Part shown: in pieces, positions 49,871 to 60,409 of the stretch | Layout of the letters: each line of letters begins with the position of its first letter | Position numbering within the stretch: position 1 is the first letter of the stretch | Source: Casuarina equisetifolia | Lineage: Eukaryota; Streptophyta; Magnoliopsida; Fagales; Casuarinaceae | Assembly (NCBI GenBank): GCA_028551475.1 | Contig: CM052362.1 | Location: forward strand, 752,166 to 816,165 | Direction of reading: 5' to 3' | DNA: 64,000 nucleotides | Translations under genes and position numbers: made by a program | The notes under the pieces: generated by a model | What the model saw: only the letters and a program-made list of their open reading frames with translations | Told to the model about the DNA's origin: nothing | Database searches by the model: none

Positions 49871-51009
49871 AGCAACTACTACTAGCATGTCCCCAAGCTA
49901 TCTTGGACTAGAGAATCAAGAAGAATCTCAAATGGATTTTATTTCATTGGAAAGGCATAAAATTATTACTTGGAAGGTTATGAAGCAAGTGAAGTTGACT
50001 TATAAGAAAAGAAAAATCAAATTGACTTATAAGAAGATTTAGTATCATATTAGAAGATTTATATTTTTTTCCTCAAATTAACATATGAACAGCATAAGAG
50101 ACTTTGGACTTCACTAGACCATAGCACTAGGTGAAATGACATTACATAAGCAAATACACCCATTTTTTAGTCTTACATTGTAGTGAGCTTGATGTCACAG
50201 GTTTGACTTGTCAATTTTAGCAAGATGAGTAGCCAAGCTCACTTCTATGGCCAAAATCCTTTTCTCATTCTTGATGTGGAAGAAAGTTCTTAATTTCTTG
50301 GAAGGTCCTAATCATAGGATGTGATAATAAGTTTATAAAAATTTTAATTTGATAATGGTATTCAAATAAAATTTATTCCAACTAGCTTTTAAACTAAGAC
50401 TTCTGGCATAATAACTAAGGCAAGTGAAAAGGGGTGGGAGATTAATGGTGACCTTAAGGCATGCAAGCACCGAGCAACTAATTAATATGCTAATATATTA
50501 ACAACACACAATGTTAAATTTCATTCTCCACAATAGCCACAAAATGCGTATGCAACTTAATAAACTCTAATTCCAACACTCTTAAGCAACTGTAATGGAC
50601 AACACATGAAGGCAAGTAGTTAGCTAATGAGTGCATTTAAGGATCTTTGTGACTTACTTGAAGCCAATTAGTTAGTATATAAAGGAGTTCCATGTGATAG
50701 CTTCCCTTTTACTTGTGTATTCCAAACTAACATGACAATATTTCCTTCTTTGATATGATATACCACTGCAACATGATAATTATTTAACAACATAGATTTT
50801 GTCTTCTAATTTATTTCCTTGATTTTTCTTTATTAAATAAAAGGTTCATTACTTAAAAAAAAACCCAACTCTAATCTTAAAACATTTCTAAACAAAAGAG
50901 ATAAACATGTTTATGTTTCATGGCTTTCAATTTTTCATTTTCCAATCATCAAAAATGCCACAAATCACATCCAAACTCCTTTGAAACTAAAAGGAAGTTA
51001 CTAACAATG
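49871..51009. repeat. Filler block, collinear with 28881-30100
   Basis: Follows the gypsy remnant as in unit 3. From ~50640 it switches to the 7811-8220 type sequence. No gene seen. Confidence 0.5.
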
Positions 51010-51485
51010 ATTTCAATTAATTTTTGGAACTATAATTTGGATGCTCAAATTCCCTTTTCGATGGGTGAAATTTCTAAAAAATAAAACCAAATTACAAGTT
51101 ACCTGTCTTGATGGATTAAAAGTACATAAAGGCCATCATGTGAATGTTTAAAGTTAATTCCTCTAGCTTTCTCACTCTATCAATCATATTTCTTTCACAA
51201 GGATGTACGTCTTTTTGTTGGAAAATGATGTGTTTTGATTGAGACAAGCTATTGGTTGCATATAATATTTGTATAAATGTTTTTCATATGATTATGTGCA
51301 ATATTGAACATCAAAAAAGTAGAAAGTGTGCAAATTATAATATAAATAAATAATATTATAAAGTAGTTAGGTTCCTACATTCTTTCATTAATCAACTTTA
51401 TACAATACTTGGATAAGTATTTTTGTTGAAATAAGAGCTAAAAGAATTTTTTTTTTTTTTTAGAGAAAAATGATACTTGTATTAA
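51010..51485. repeat. Filler block F, unit 5
   Basis: Matches the right part of 16990-17501. A poly(T) run lies near 51448-51461. Confidence 0.5.
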
Positions 51486-52386
51486 TGTGCTTGTAGGTAC
51501 ACATGTATCAAGGATCAAAGATCACACGATGTTCTAATATTTATTAAAGCTTGGATTATGTTATAATATCTATATGAAGCTTGGTGCATAATATAAATCA
51601 ACACAAGCTAGCTTGTGTTATGAAGCTTGGCCTGTGGTGTGAAGCTTGGTTCATGTTATAAATTAACACAAGTTAGCTCGTGCTATGAGTCTGGCCCCCA
51701 TAATTGATATAGGCCCGTGTGATTAAGCAACAACTAGAATAGTGTTATTCTAAGGGAAGACTCACTTAGGAGTCCTGATTAAGAGAGAAGCCCTAATCTA
51801 TTTTGAATGTCAACACCTCTCTTTGTTTCTCTTTCACTGCAATAACATCCCTACTCTTCCAATGGGAAGATTTTCAAAAGTTTTAATCAAATGTCAAAAT
51901 GTGAAGCTTAAAGCTGATGTGAAGCTAAAAAAAGGTACATGTTATTCCTTTTTAACGGGAACAAGCCTATGAACTGATAGATTTGGCAAAAAACATGATT
52001 TGGCTTTCTACTTTCATATTATATATATGATAAGGCTATTGTATGAAAAATGTGTGGAGATTGTGAAAGCTTTTGTGAGATATTCAGTAGAACTTCTAAT
52101 TGAGGTCATCTACTATTCACTGTGAAGAAGCTTCAGTGATATCTTGATACTCAGCTTAATATCACTTCTGTGTTATTATTCTTTGTGATATATATCTAGG
52201 GATAAGGGTCGAACCATTGTGAAAACTTGTATTGCATCTCTTTTTATGTCTATTTACTTTGTTGTTTGATTTTGATATCCTTGAATGTTTTGTTTAAATG
52301 CATGGTAAGTGATTGAACTAACAAATAGCATAGAAACCGAGATAACCAATTCAACCCCCTTTCTTGGTTAGCCATTAAACCTAACA
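51486..52386. repeat. Block R, copy 5
   Basis: Same ends as the other copies; minirepeat number reduced. Confidence 0.55.
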
Positions 52387-53440
52387 CTATTGGTTACTGA
52401 TGACCATTCTTGGTAATTCCTTCCCAAACATTAATCATTCCCTAGCATTACAATTACATATGGATGGCCACATCACTCATACAAAAAATCAAGAATTTCG
52501 AGTTTGATAAGATATAAAAGGTAAGAAGCACCTAAATAATCTGCCTATTGAATGCTTACTATCTGTAACCACTTTATTACTTTGGTAATAGAATCCAAAG
52601 TGGAAAGATGTTAAAATTAGACAAAGAGTCTTAAAATGAAAAGGAGATTATTTATAATGTACTTTATAGACTTTAGTAACCCATATGTTTAGTGAAACTT
52701 TTTTAGAAAAGGTGAACATAAGTTTATAACATGATATCAAAGTGAGTTATTCATTCATATAATGCAACTCAATCTTAGAAATGGATCAATATTTTATAGG
52801 TAAAAAGATTAAGATTGAACTACAAAAGAATATTGAACAAAAAGTCTTATATAAGAGAGGAAATCACTTGTTATATGTCTTATAAAAATAGATTTTTTTT
52901 TCAATGTGTGAAATTTCTTAGAAACTAAACCAAATTACAACCCACTTATCTTAGTTGATTAGTCATTTGGGTACATTAATGGTCAATATTAAATGAAGAC
53001 CATTTTGGGTTTTTGATATGGAAATGCTTATGTGAATGTTTAAAGTTAAAAACTTTAGCTTTCTCACTCTATTAACCTAATTCATAAAAAAGTCAAGAAT
53101 TTTGAGTTTCAAAAAAAGTAAGAAGTAAGACGCACTTATATAATTTCCCCATTGAATGACCACTATCTTTAACCACTTTCCTTCCATTGGTAACAAAATG
53201 CATAAAGATAATATGTTAAAATTTGACAAGTCTTACATTAAAGAGGAGGCCATTTATAATGTGTACTATAAACTTAGACCATTTCTTCGAGGAAATATTT
53301 TGAGAAGAGGTGGACTAAGTCTTTTACATGACATAAGAGTAGCTCTTCATTCATTCCATCAAACCCAATCCCAAAAATCAACAAAAGAAAAATACAAGAG
53401 GAAAAAAATTAAGGAGAGAAAAAGGAAATGAGTAGGAACT
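52387..53440. repeat. Upstream block, unit 5
   Basis: Collinear with 3264-4430 but with a deletion near 53085, so the second half of the tandem duplication is shortened. Confidence 0.55.
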
Positions 53441-53805
53441 ACCCTTATCATGTGACCAACAAGCCCTACTATGATATCACACAAGAGCAAAACATATTCC
53501 CCTTTTATATACAACTTTAGCCAAGACAATAAATGATAATAAATATAGTTTCATAATGGTGGTGGTAGAAATTCTTGAAGCCATTAATGTGTGGATTTGG
53601 TCGGTAGTAGAGAATCTTAGACCGTGTTCTCTTGTCAATTGCATGCATGTAGTTACCTTTTTTCTTTAGCTCCCATACATGACATAGTACATTGCAACGA
53701 TCTTTGCTACCACCAAAATCCATCATAAGCCTTCAAGAACCTCTATATATATGGCTGACGAACCAATCACCCTCATAACCCAGCAAATAGTTGAGTTTGA
53801 GTGCC
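53441..53805 (+). promoter_or_regulatory. Promoter of lipid-transfer-like gene 5
   Basis: CATGTG at 53449-53454, RY motif CATGCATG at 53642-53649, TATATATAT at 53744-53752. A deletion of about 55 bp just after ACATATTC (53500) brings the CATGTG element closer to the RY motif than in the other copies. Confidence 0.6.
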
Positions 53806-54114
53806 ATGGAAGGATACAGGAAGCTTTGCCTTGTGGGGTTGGTTCTAGCCTTGGCCATCATCTCCGAGCCCATTTTGGCCAAAACGCAAACGTTCTGCGG
53901 TTTAAACCTAGATGAAAGAAACGCGTGTTGGCCGTTTGTGGCTGGAGACGTGGATGTTCCATCCAGCGTTTGCTGCAATGCTCTCACACACTTTAACATG
54001 AAGTGCCTGTGCAAAGTTTTCATAGCCAAACTTATCTGTTTCTATTACATAGTTGACTACAACCTTCTCATGGAGCTCCCGCGCAAATGCAATATTCCAC
54101 AAGTAAAGTGCTGA
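53806..54114 (+). CDS. DIR1-like non-specific lipid-transfer protein, array copy 5
   Basis: 102 residues with all nine cysteines at the positions of copy 1. The variable loop reads LDERNACWPFVAGDVDVPSSV. Later changes are FYYIVDYNLL (others have FFYAVDYNTL or similar) and MELPRKCNIP. The start context GCCATGG is kept. Signal peptide (SEPILA end) identical to copy 1. The residues around Cys78 are hydrophobic, as expected for the lining of the lipid cavity in this fold. No lesion seen. Confidence 0.88.
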   Translation: MEGYRKLCLVGLVLALAIISEPILAKTQTFCGLNLDERNACWPFVAGDVDVPSSVCCNALTHFNMKCLCKVFIAKLICFYYIVDYNLLMELPRKCNIPQVKC

Positions 54115-54219
54115 AATATACCAACATATAATTATGTTTGTGATTGTGCTTTGTTATGGTATTCTTCTAGTGTTGCTTTATGTTTTGGGCTTGTACGCCT
54201 TGCTTTTGCTATGTGATCC

Positions 54220-54225
54220 AATAAA
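54220..54225 (+). terminator. Poly(A) signal, gene 5
   Basis: AATAAA 106 bp after the stop codon. Confidence 0.6.
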
Positions 54226-54309
54226 TATTCTTCAATTAATCATTTGATTTCATTGTGTTGAGATGTTCTAAATTGTTTAAAGCTATATGAAGAAATTATT
54301 TTTTATTTT

Positions 54310-56111
54310 CTATAAGTAAGCTTTAACTAAGAAAATGAACTATTTAACATGATATCAGATTTTTTGTTTCTAGTGAACAAGATCTTGTAGTGTATATTTT
54401 GTTGCAGGGCCTTTCCTATGATATCAGTCATGCAGCCTAAAAGTCATTCATAAAAGTTGTGACAAATAGAAGACTTGCTTCCTCTCTAAAACACTTATAT
54501 ATATGGTGTATAATGTTTTAGTATATTGACAACATGAGATAAACACTGAATTTTGACAATTTGGATGTATTTCTAATAAATGTTTCAAAAATTCTAATAA
54601 ATATATTTATAAATTGTTTAGTTATAATACATAAATGAAGATGTGGTAATTGAACAATTTGTATATTTTTGTAATGATATATAATATTTGACCTTTCACC
54701 AAAAAAAAATTTATAAAAAATGCAGCCTACTAAAAAAGGAATTTTACGAGCTCAAAATATCAAAATGTTCTTGTGAATGGTTGAAGTGATCGAGTTCCAT
54801 GCTGCATAATGGAGACAAACCTAGAATTCCAATGAAATTCCTAGAGAATTTTTGAAAGATGTCAATTACTTTGATAGTGAGGCTAGCACTCTTCTCCAAG
54901 ATGTCACATGAAAAGTTTGTATTAATATTTCCTTTTGCTTGACATTAGGCATGATTTAAACCCCTTGCCCTTATAAAAGAACAATATATGTGCTTATAAA
55001 ATAAGTGAACTAATGAAAAATTCTTGAAGAATAGCTAAAAATATCTAAAATTAGCCTACTTATCCTTGTCTAATTCACACACAATATAGCAAAATAAGTT
55101 TCCAATCTAATTAAAGGTGACATCAGATATTAAATGTACATTAATTTTATTTTGAAAAAGTTAAGTTACATAAATTCTTTTTGAAAAATTTGATTTATAT
55201 ATAAATGTGATGAAAAACTACTAAAAGTGGTATCAAAAGTAATTGGCACTACTTCTTTATTAGAATCTTTGAATTGACTTAAGTGACTCCAAAATTTACT
55301 TCAAAATATAAATCAAACTTTCCACTAAATGTTTGAATCATACACAATATCACAATTTTTACTAATTTTTCATAATTTCAAATTATTTAGTAAGTGCAAA
55401 ATTGAGTTTTCTTTTTATTACTTTTTTTGTGTACATGCAATAAAACCTTCAATAAAGTTTCAAAGGATAGACAAATGAAAGTATCAAAATTCATAAACCA
55501 TACATGAACTACTATCTAAGGCTATGTGAAGAAAGTATTCGCTCTTTATAAGTCAACTTTAATTAAGAAAATGAACTATTTAACATGATATCATATTTTT
55601 TGTTTCAAGCAAATAAGATCTTATTATCTATATTTTAGTGCAAAGTCTTTCATGTGATATCATTCATGAGACCTAAAATATAATTTCATAAAAAATTGTG
55701 ACAAATATAAGGCTTGTTTTCTCTCTAAAACTACTATATATAAGGCACAGAATATGTTAGTATGTTGATAACATGAGATAAATACTAAATTTTGAAAATT
55801 TCAATGTGTTTCCAATAAGAGTTTTTCTTTTCTAGAAAATTGTCAAAAATGTAGACTAATGAGAAAGAAATTTTAAGGCTAGAAAATAACAAAAGTGAAT
55901 GGTTGAAGTGATTGAAGTCCACGCTGCATAATGGAGAAAAACTTAGAATTCCAAGAGTACTAGCCCCACTATCAAAATAATTGACATATTTCAGAATTTA
56001 TCTAGGAATTCCATTGGAATTCCTACAAACAAAAGATAAGCACCTGAGACCTACAAAAACATTTGCAATATCTATTAATTTCTTACTTATGCTTACAACC
56101 GTAAATGACCA
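54310..56111. repeat. Downstream block with ~1.25-kb tandem repeat, unit 5
   Basis: Collinear with 5360-7129; second period from about 55550. No gene seen. Confidence 0.6.
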
Positions 56112-56812
56112 TAACACCCACTTCCCTCTTTCTGGATATGTCAAGAATTTTTCTTTATTAATTTTTTAGCTTTCGTGATTAAGCTTGAACACTAAATGCA
56201 CGCAAGGAGTTCTTTAATCGCACATGCTGAAAAGGGCTCCACGCAAATCAAGCTTTACCACTGTTTTCATGGAACGCTTTGTCGCGAAGCTTTGAAGAAA
56301 CAAGTTAAAACTGTATACGGATGTCATCCAAGAGAAGGCCTGTAATGCCTTTCTCCGTACGTTTTCTCTGAAACCTTTTCAGGGATTTCAGGCATGATCT
56401 TCAAATATGTTTTAAGGTCGAAAATTAGTACTACAGAACCCAGCAAAAAGAGGGAGAAAAGGCATCCAACACTGCAAAATATCCTTGAATCTTAAAGAAA
56501 AGTAGGCTTTCATTGCACATTACCCAGCTAGAGATAGACCCAAAAGAGACATTCCCAAGAAATCATATCTCAGAAGTTTAATTTTCCTACACAGAAAGTT
56601 TCTCGCAGTTCACTACATTGCTGCTCCTACCAGAATATAATAAACCAGTAACAAGAAGCGAAATATACCTGATCCCAGAAGTTAAAATCTGATAATCAAA
56701 GTAGCTCAACAGCATTCAGGGTCTTCCTGAGAGAAACAAGTTGGCTTTGCGGATTCTTGAATGTTTTTAGCACTCCATTTGTTTATATCTACTGACATTA
56801 GAATTCAAATGT
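56112..56812. other. Conserved 0.7-kb block, unit 5 copy
   Basis: Full-length copy, very close to the unit 1 and unit 3 copies. Confidence 0.55.
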
Positions 56813-58033
56813 GAGTGCATTAAAGGATCTTTGTGACTTGCCTGAAGACAATCAATCAGTATATAAAGGAGTTCCATGTGATAGCTTCCCCTTTACTCAT
56901 GTATTCCAAACTAACATGACAATATTTCCATCTTTGATATGACACACCACTACAACATGATAATTATTGAACAACATAGTTTTTGTCTTCTAGTTTATTT
57001 CTTGATTTTTCCTTATTACATAAAAGGTTAGTTACTTTAAAAAAAGAAAAAGAAAACAAACAAGCAAAAAATCTAATTCTAGTCTTAAAACCTTTATAAA
57101 AGTAAGCGATAAACATGTTTATGTTTTGTGGCTTTCAATTTTTCATTTTCCAATCATTAAAAAAGCCGAAAATCACATCCTAATTCCCATGAAACTAAAA
57201 GGAAGTCACTAACAATGATTTCAATTAAAATACCAAATTAGGTGATGGTGTAAAAAAAATTTTCTTTGCTAACTTAATCAAGTGACATAACCATGATCTT
57301 ATAAGCTTCCACAATATATAGTTGGTCATCCAAAACTTCACATTAGAAAAATTGGCTCTCAATAACCATTGTACATTGTCTTCACATCTAATCATTCTAC
57401 AACTACTTGTTGTATAGGTGTATGCCCGTGGAGATGAAGAAGCCTACCATCCACATCAAAATTTGGATTTTAAATTTATCACTATGATTGGAGTTGTTCA
57501 GAAGATAAAGATGTATTAAAGCATATGATAATTTATAAACACAAATTCAAAGTTGCAATCACAAAATCATGAAAAATGGGCAATTTGTTGGAAAAAAGGA
57601 GAAACAATAGTAGCAACAGGCAAGGGACTTTATTTGCCTGCATGCAACCGAATAATCTAACTCCCCATCCAATAAATTAAAAGAAAATTAATAAAGAAAA
57701 AAGATCTATACATAGACAAAATTGATTAAAGAGAAAGAGAGAGGGAAAGGGCCTCATACTATTGAAAATGCTCCCTCATAATGGGGATAAGCTAGCCATA
57801 TAAATCTTTCATATTCATTGGTATGTGCAATTCAAAAGTCTTTTATATCATGTAAAAGCATATGGAAAAAAGATGCTTCCACATTGGAGTGGAGTCTTAG
57901 ACTAACGATCATTGCAAAAACTATAAGCAACCAAAAGACGTTTGCTCATTCTTGGATTGGATTACAAACATCGTCAAACCTTAATTTCCCCTTGTTCACC
58001 TTTACATCATGCACAAGTTATGGTTAAGAAAGC
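56813..58033. repeat. Filler block, copy of 7811-9033
   Basis: Collinear with unit 1 up to TGGTTAAGAAAG. No gene seen. Confidence 0.6.
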
Positions 58034-58412
58034 AATGTTAGGTTGGAAGGCACATATCATGCTTTTGCTCATATACAAGAATCGAGGTTTTGATAAGACG
58101 AAAAAAGCAAAAAAAAACAAAAAAGCAACAAAATCTTGGCAAAGATGGTGCACGAACGAGGTTGGAAAATGAGAAAAAAGGACACATAGCTGAAAACTAA
58201 TTTTAGCCATGGAAGTAACATCTCGGTTCTAAGAAAACAAGGAAACCGAGAGTATTGAATAATTCTTCAATATGATGTAACAAATCAAATACCTTCTTGT
58301 CAGCCAATAAATTCTTCAGAACATGGGGTTAATCATGTAAAAGTGCACTCGAACTCATTAGCTCTAACGTAACTATAGTTACAAGTGGACAAAAACCACC
58401 AAGGATCGTATT
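58034..58412. other. Probable former 3' flank of the UPF0496 gene
   Basis: Unique in the window. It lies just past the C-terminal end of the UPF0496 fragment (minus strand). Frames in it (58007, 57942) are A-rich and unsupported. Confidence 0.35.
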
Positions 58413-58860
58413 TCGGTTGTTGGGATGTTTTATGATCCTGTACAGAACCACAGTTCTTACCCTTGACTGTCTCGCCTGCAAATAACAGCTTGCAGCCCCA
58501 AATCTTCAATATTTTTCATGAACAGTCTCAACTTCTTCTTGATCTCCTCTATTAAAACCTTCACAGTTTCTTCTTCAATGGAAAAGTTTGCACACTGCAA
58601 TAGCGATTCAATCTCAACCTCCAATCGATCAATGAGAATGCAGATGTTGTCCTTTCAAAGCATCTTCATAGTTCTTCCCAAAGAATCAATCCACTTTTCC
58701 GTGGAGCCCACAGGGATATGAATGTACTTAAGCTTTTTATTGAGCTTTTTTTTTTTCCAAGAGTTGCAACTTCTCAAGCATATATAACTGTCATCTATAC
58801 ATAGGCTCAAAGAAGCTCTTGCGTGAAAGGGTAATCACTGAAGAAAGTAATTGTCCCAAA
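58413..58860 (-). pseudogene. UPF0496 (At14a-like) pseudogene, C-terminal half without membrane segment
   Basis: The minus strand reads in family order: PFTQE (about 58840), MLEKLQLLEKKK, KLKYIH, IPVGSTEKWIDSL, ILIDRLEVEIESLLQ, ANFSIEEETVKVLIEEIKKK, LFMKNIEDLGLQA, then after a frameshift RTVVLYRIIKHPNN. In the family, roughly 45 hydrophobic residues lie between the KLKYIH-type and IPLGS-type segments; here the two are directly joined. Stops and frameshifts occur near 58740-58830, near 58650 and near 58450. It begins about where the N-terminal fragments at 310 and 9213 end, so the halves together cover one ancestral gene. Confidence 0.85.
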
Positions 58861-58899
58861 AAGAAGCATCCACGTCACCACAGTAAAGAAAAGTCTAAG

Positions 58900-58941
58900 A
58901 TGGCCTCCTCCTATGCCGCTTTCTCCTTGCCTGCCTATAGT
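58900..58941 (+). other. Exon-like mini-frame MASSYAAFSLPAYS
   Basis: An ATG in good context (AAGATGGCC) opens a 13-14 codon frame with higher G+C than its surroundings, ending at a TAG. The composition (Met-Ala-Ser-Ser then Ala/Ser/Leu) is like the start of a chloroplast transit peptide. It may be a captured first exon or chance. No continuation found. Confidence 0.2.
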
Positions 58942-59032
58942 TAAAACCGAAAAAGTTTTCAGTTTTAAGAAGAGGAAGGATTAAGACTTTAACATGACAT
59001 AAGAGTTAGCTTTTCATTCATTTCATCAAACC

Positions 59033-59399
59033 TGTTAGAACAGTCATCCACGTCAGCTGCACATCAGCCGCCACATCGCGCCACGTCCGCCCTAGTGACA
59101 TATCAGCCCTACAGACACGTCAGCAACTGTCCTCGCTCCAGTGTGCGACCGCGAGCCTCGCACCTACGGCGCCACCCATCGCTGGAAAAGTTTCCAAATC
59201 TGTTTCTGTGTAATTTTGTAAAGCTTTCGATTTAATTTTGTTAATAGTTTCTTTTCAATTATAATCTGTAACTATTCGTGTATTTAATCAAATCAAATCA
59301 ATAAAATTATCATCGAAAATTTTCCAGAAATTGGGTTTGTGAGAATTAGGGTTTGTTCGTAACTCCAGCGATCCTTCAACGGAACTTTGATTTCTTTCA
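59033..59399. mobile_element. Solo LTR, 367 bp
   Basis: Starts TGTTAGAACAG, ends GATTTCTTTCA, and is flanked by AAACC on both sides (59028-59032 and 59400-59404). The empty site is intact in units 1, 2 and 5 (CATCAAACCCAATCCC). Its first ~150 bp are GC-rich. It sits ~500 bp upstream of the gene 6 ATG, beyond the conserved core promoter. Confidence 0.88.
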
Positions 59400-59469
59400 A
59401 AACCCAATCCCAAAAATCAACAAAAGAAAAATACAAGAGGAAAAAAAAAAACAAGGAGAGAAAAAGGAA

Positions 59470-59902
59470 ATGAGTCGGAACTGCCCTTATCATGTGACCA
59501 ACAAGCCCTACTATGATATCACACAAGAGCAAACCATATTCTCAAGCTAAGATTTCAATTTTTTGTTACAAAATAAAAGCATACCCTCTTTTTATATATT
59601 GTTTAGCCAAGACAATAAATGATAATAAATAATAATAAATATAGTTGCATAATGGTGGTGGTAGAAATTCTTGGAGCCATTAATATATAGATTTGGTCGG
59701 TAATAGAGAATCTTGGACTGTGTTCTCTTGTCAATTGCATGCATGTAGTTACCTTTGTTCTTTAGCTCCCATACGTGACATAGTGCATTGCAACGATCTT
59801 TTCTACCACCAAAATCCATCATGAACCTTCAAGAACCTCTATATATATGGCCGACGAACCCATCACCCCCTTAACCCAGCAAATAGTTTGAGTTTGAGTG
59901 CC
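59470..59902 (+). promoter_or_regulatory. Promoter of lipid-transfer-like gene 6
   Basis: CATGTG at 59491-59496, RY motif CATGCATG at 59738-59745, TATATATAT at 59840-59848. The core is kept although the sequence left of 59400 has been replaced by a solo LTR and a joined UPF0496 remnant. Block R is missing from this unit. Confidence 0.6.
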
Positions 59903-60214
59903 ATGGAAGGATACAGGAAGCATTGCCTCGTGGGATTGGTTCTAGCCTTGGCCATCATCTCCGAGCCCATTTTAGCCTTAAGGGACGTACTCTGCGGTTT
60001 GAACCTAGAAGATAGATTGGCGTGTAGGCCGTCTGTGACCGGCAAAAAGCCTACCCCACCAGCCAGCGCTTGCTGCAGTGCTCTCGCACACTTTGACATG
60101 AAGTGCTTGTGCAAAGGTTTCACAACCAAATTTTTTTGTTTCTTTTACGGAGTTAACCCCCACCTTGTCATGGAGCTCCCACCCAAATGCAATCTTCCAC
60201 AAGTAAAGTGCTGA
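59903..60214 (+). CDS. DIR1-like non-specific lipid-transfer protein, array copy 6 (divergent)
   Basis: 103 residues, the most divergent intact copy. Cysteines at 31, 41, 57, 58, 68, 70, 79, 96 and 103 (C-x9-C-x15-CC-x9-CxC-x25-C-x6-C); the extra residue lies in the loop, which reads LEDRLACRPSVTGKKPTPPASA. The mature N-terminus is LRDVLCGL rather than KTQTFCGL. The segment GVNPHLVMELPPKCNLP is closer to the usual DIR1-like ending (G-x-D/N-P-x-L-x-M-x-LP-x-KC) than any other copy, so this may be the least derived member. The additional cysteine at 79 is kept. The signal peptide is nearly unchanged (His7 for Leu). Shortest unit spacing in the window. Confidence 0.88.
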   Translation: MEGYRKHCLVGLVLALAIISEPILALRDVLCGLNLEDRLACRPSVTGKKPTPPASACCSALAHFDMKCLCKGFTTKFFCFFYGVNPHLVMELPPKCNLPQVKC

Positions 60215-60319
60215 AATATGCCAACACATAAACGTGTCTGTGATTTTGCTTTGTTATGGTGTTCTTTTAGTGTTGCTTTCTGTTTCCGGCTTGTACGCCT
60301 TGCTTTTGCTTTGTGATGT

Positions 60320-60325
60320 AATAAA
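60320..60325 (+). terminator. Poly(A) signal, gene 6
   Basis: AATAAA at the standard distance from the stop codon. Confidence 0.6.
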
Positions 60326-60409
60326 TATTCTTCAATTAATCATTTGATTTCTTTGTGTTGAGATTTTCTAAATTGCTTAAAGTTATGTGAAGAAATTATT
60401 CTATTTTTT

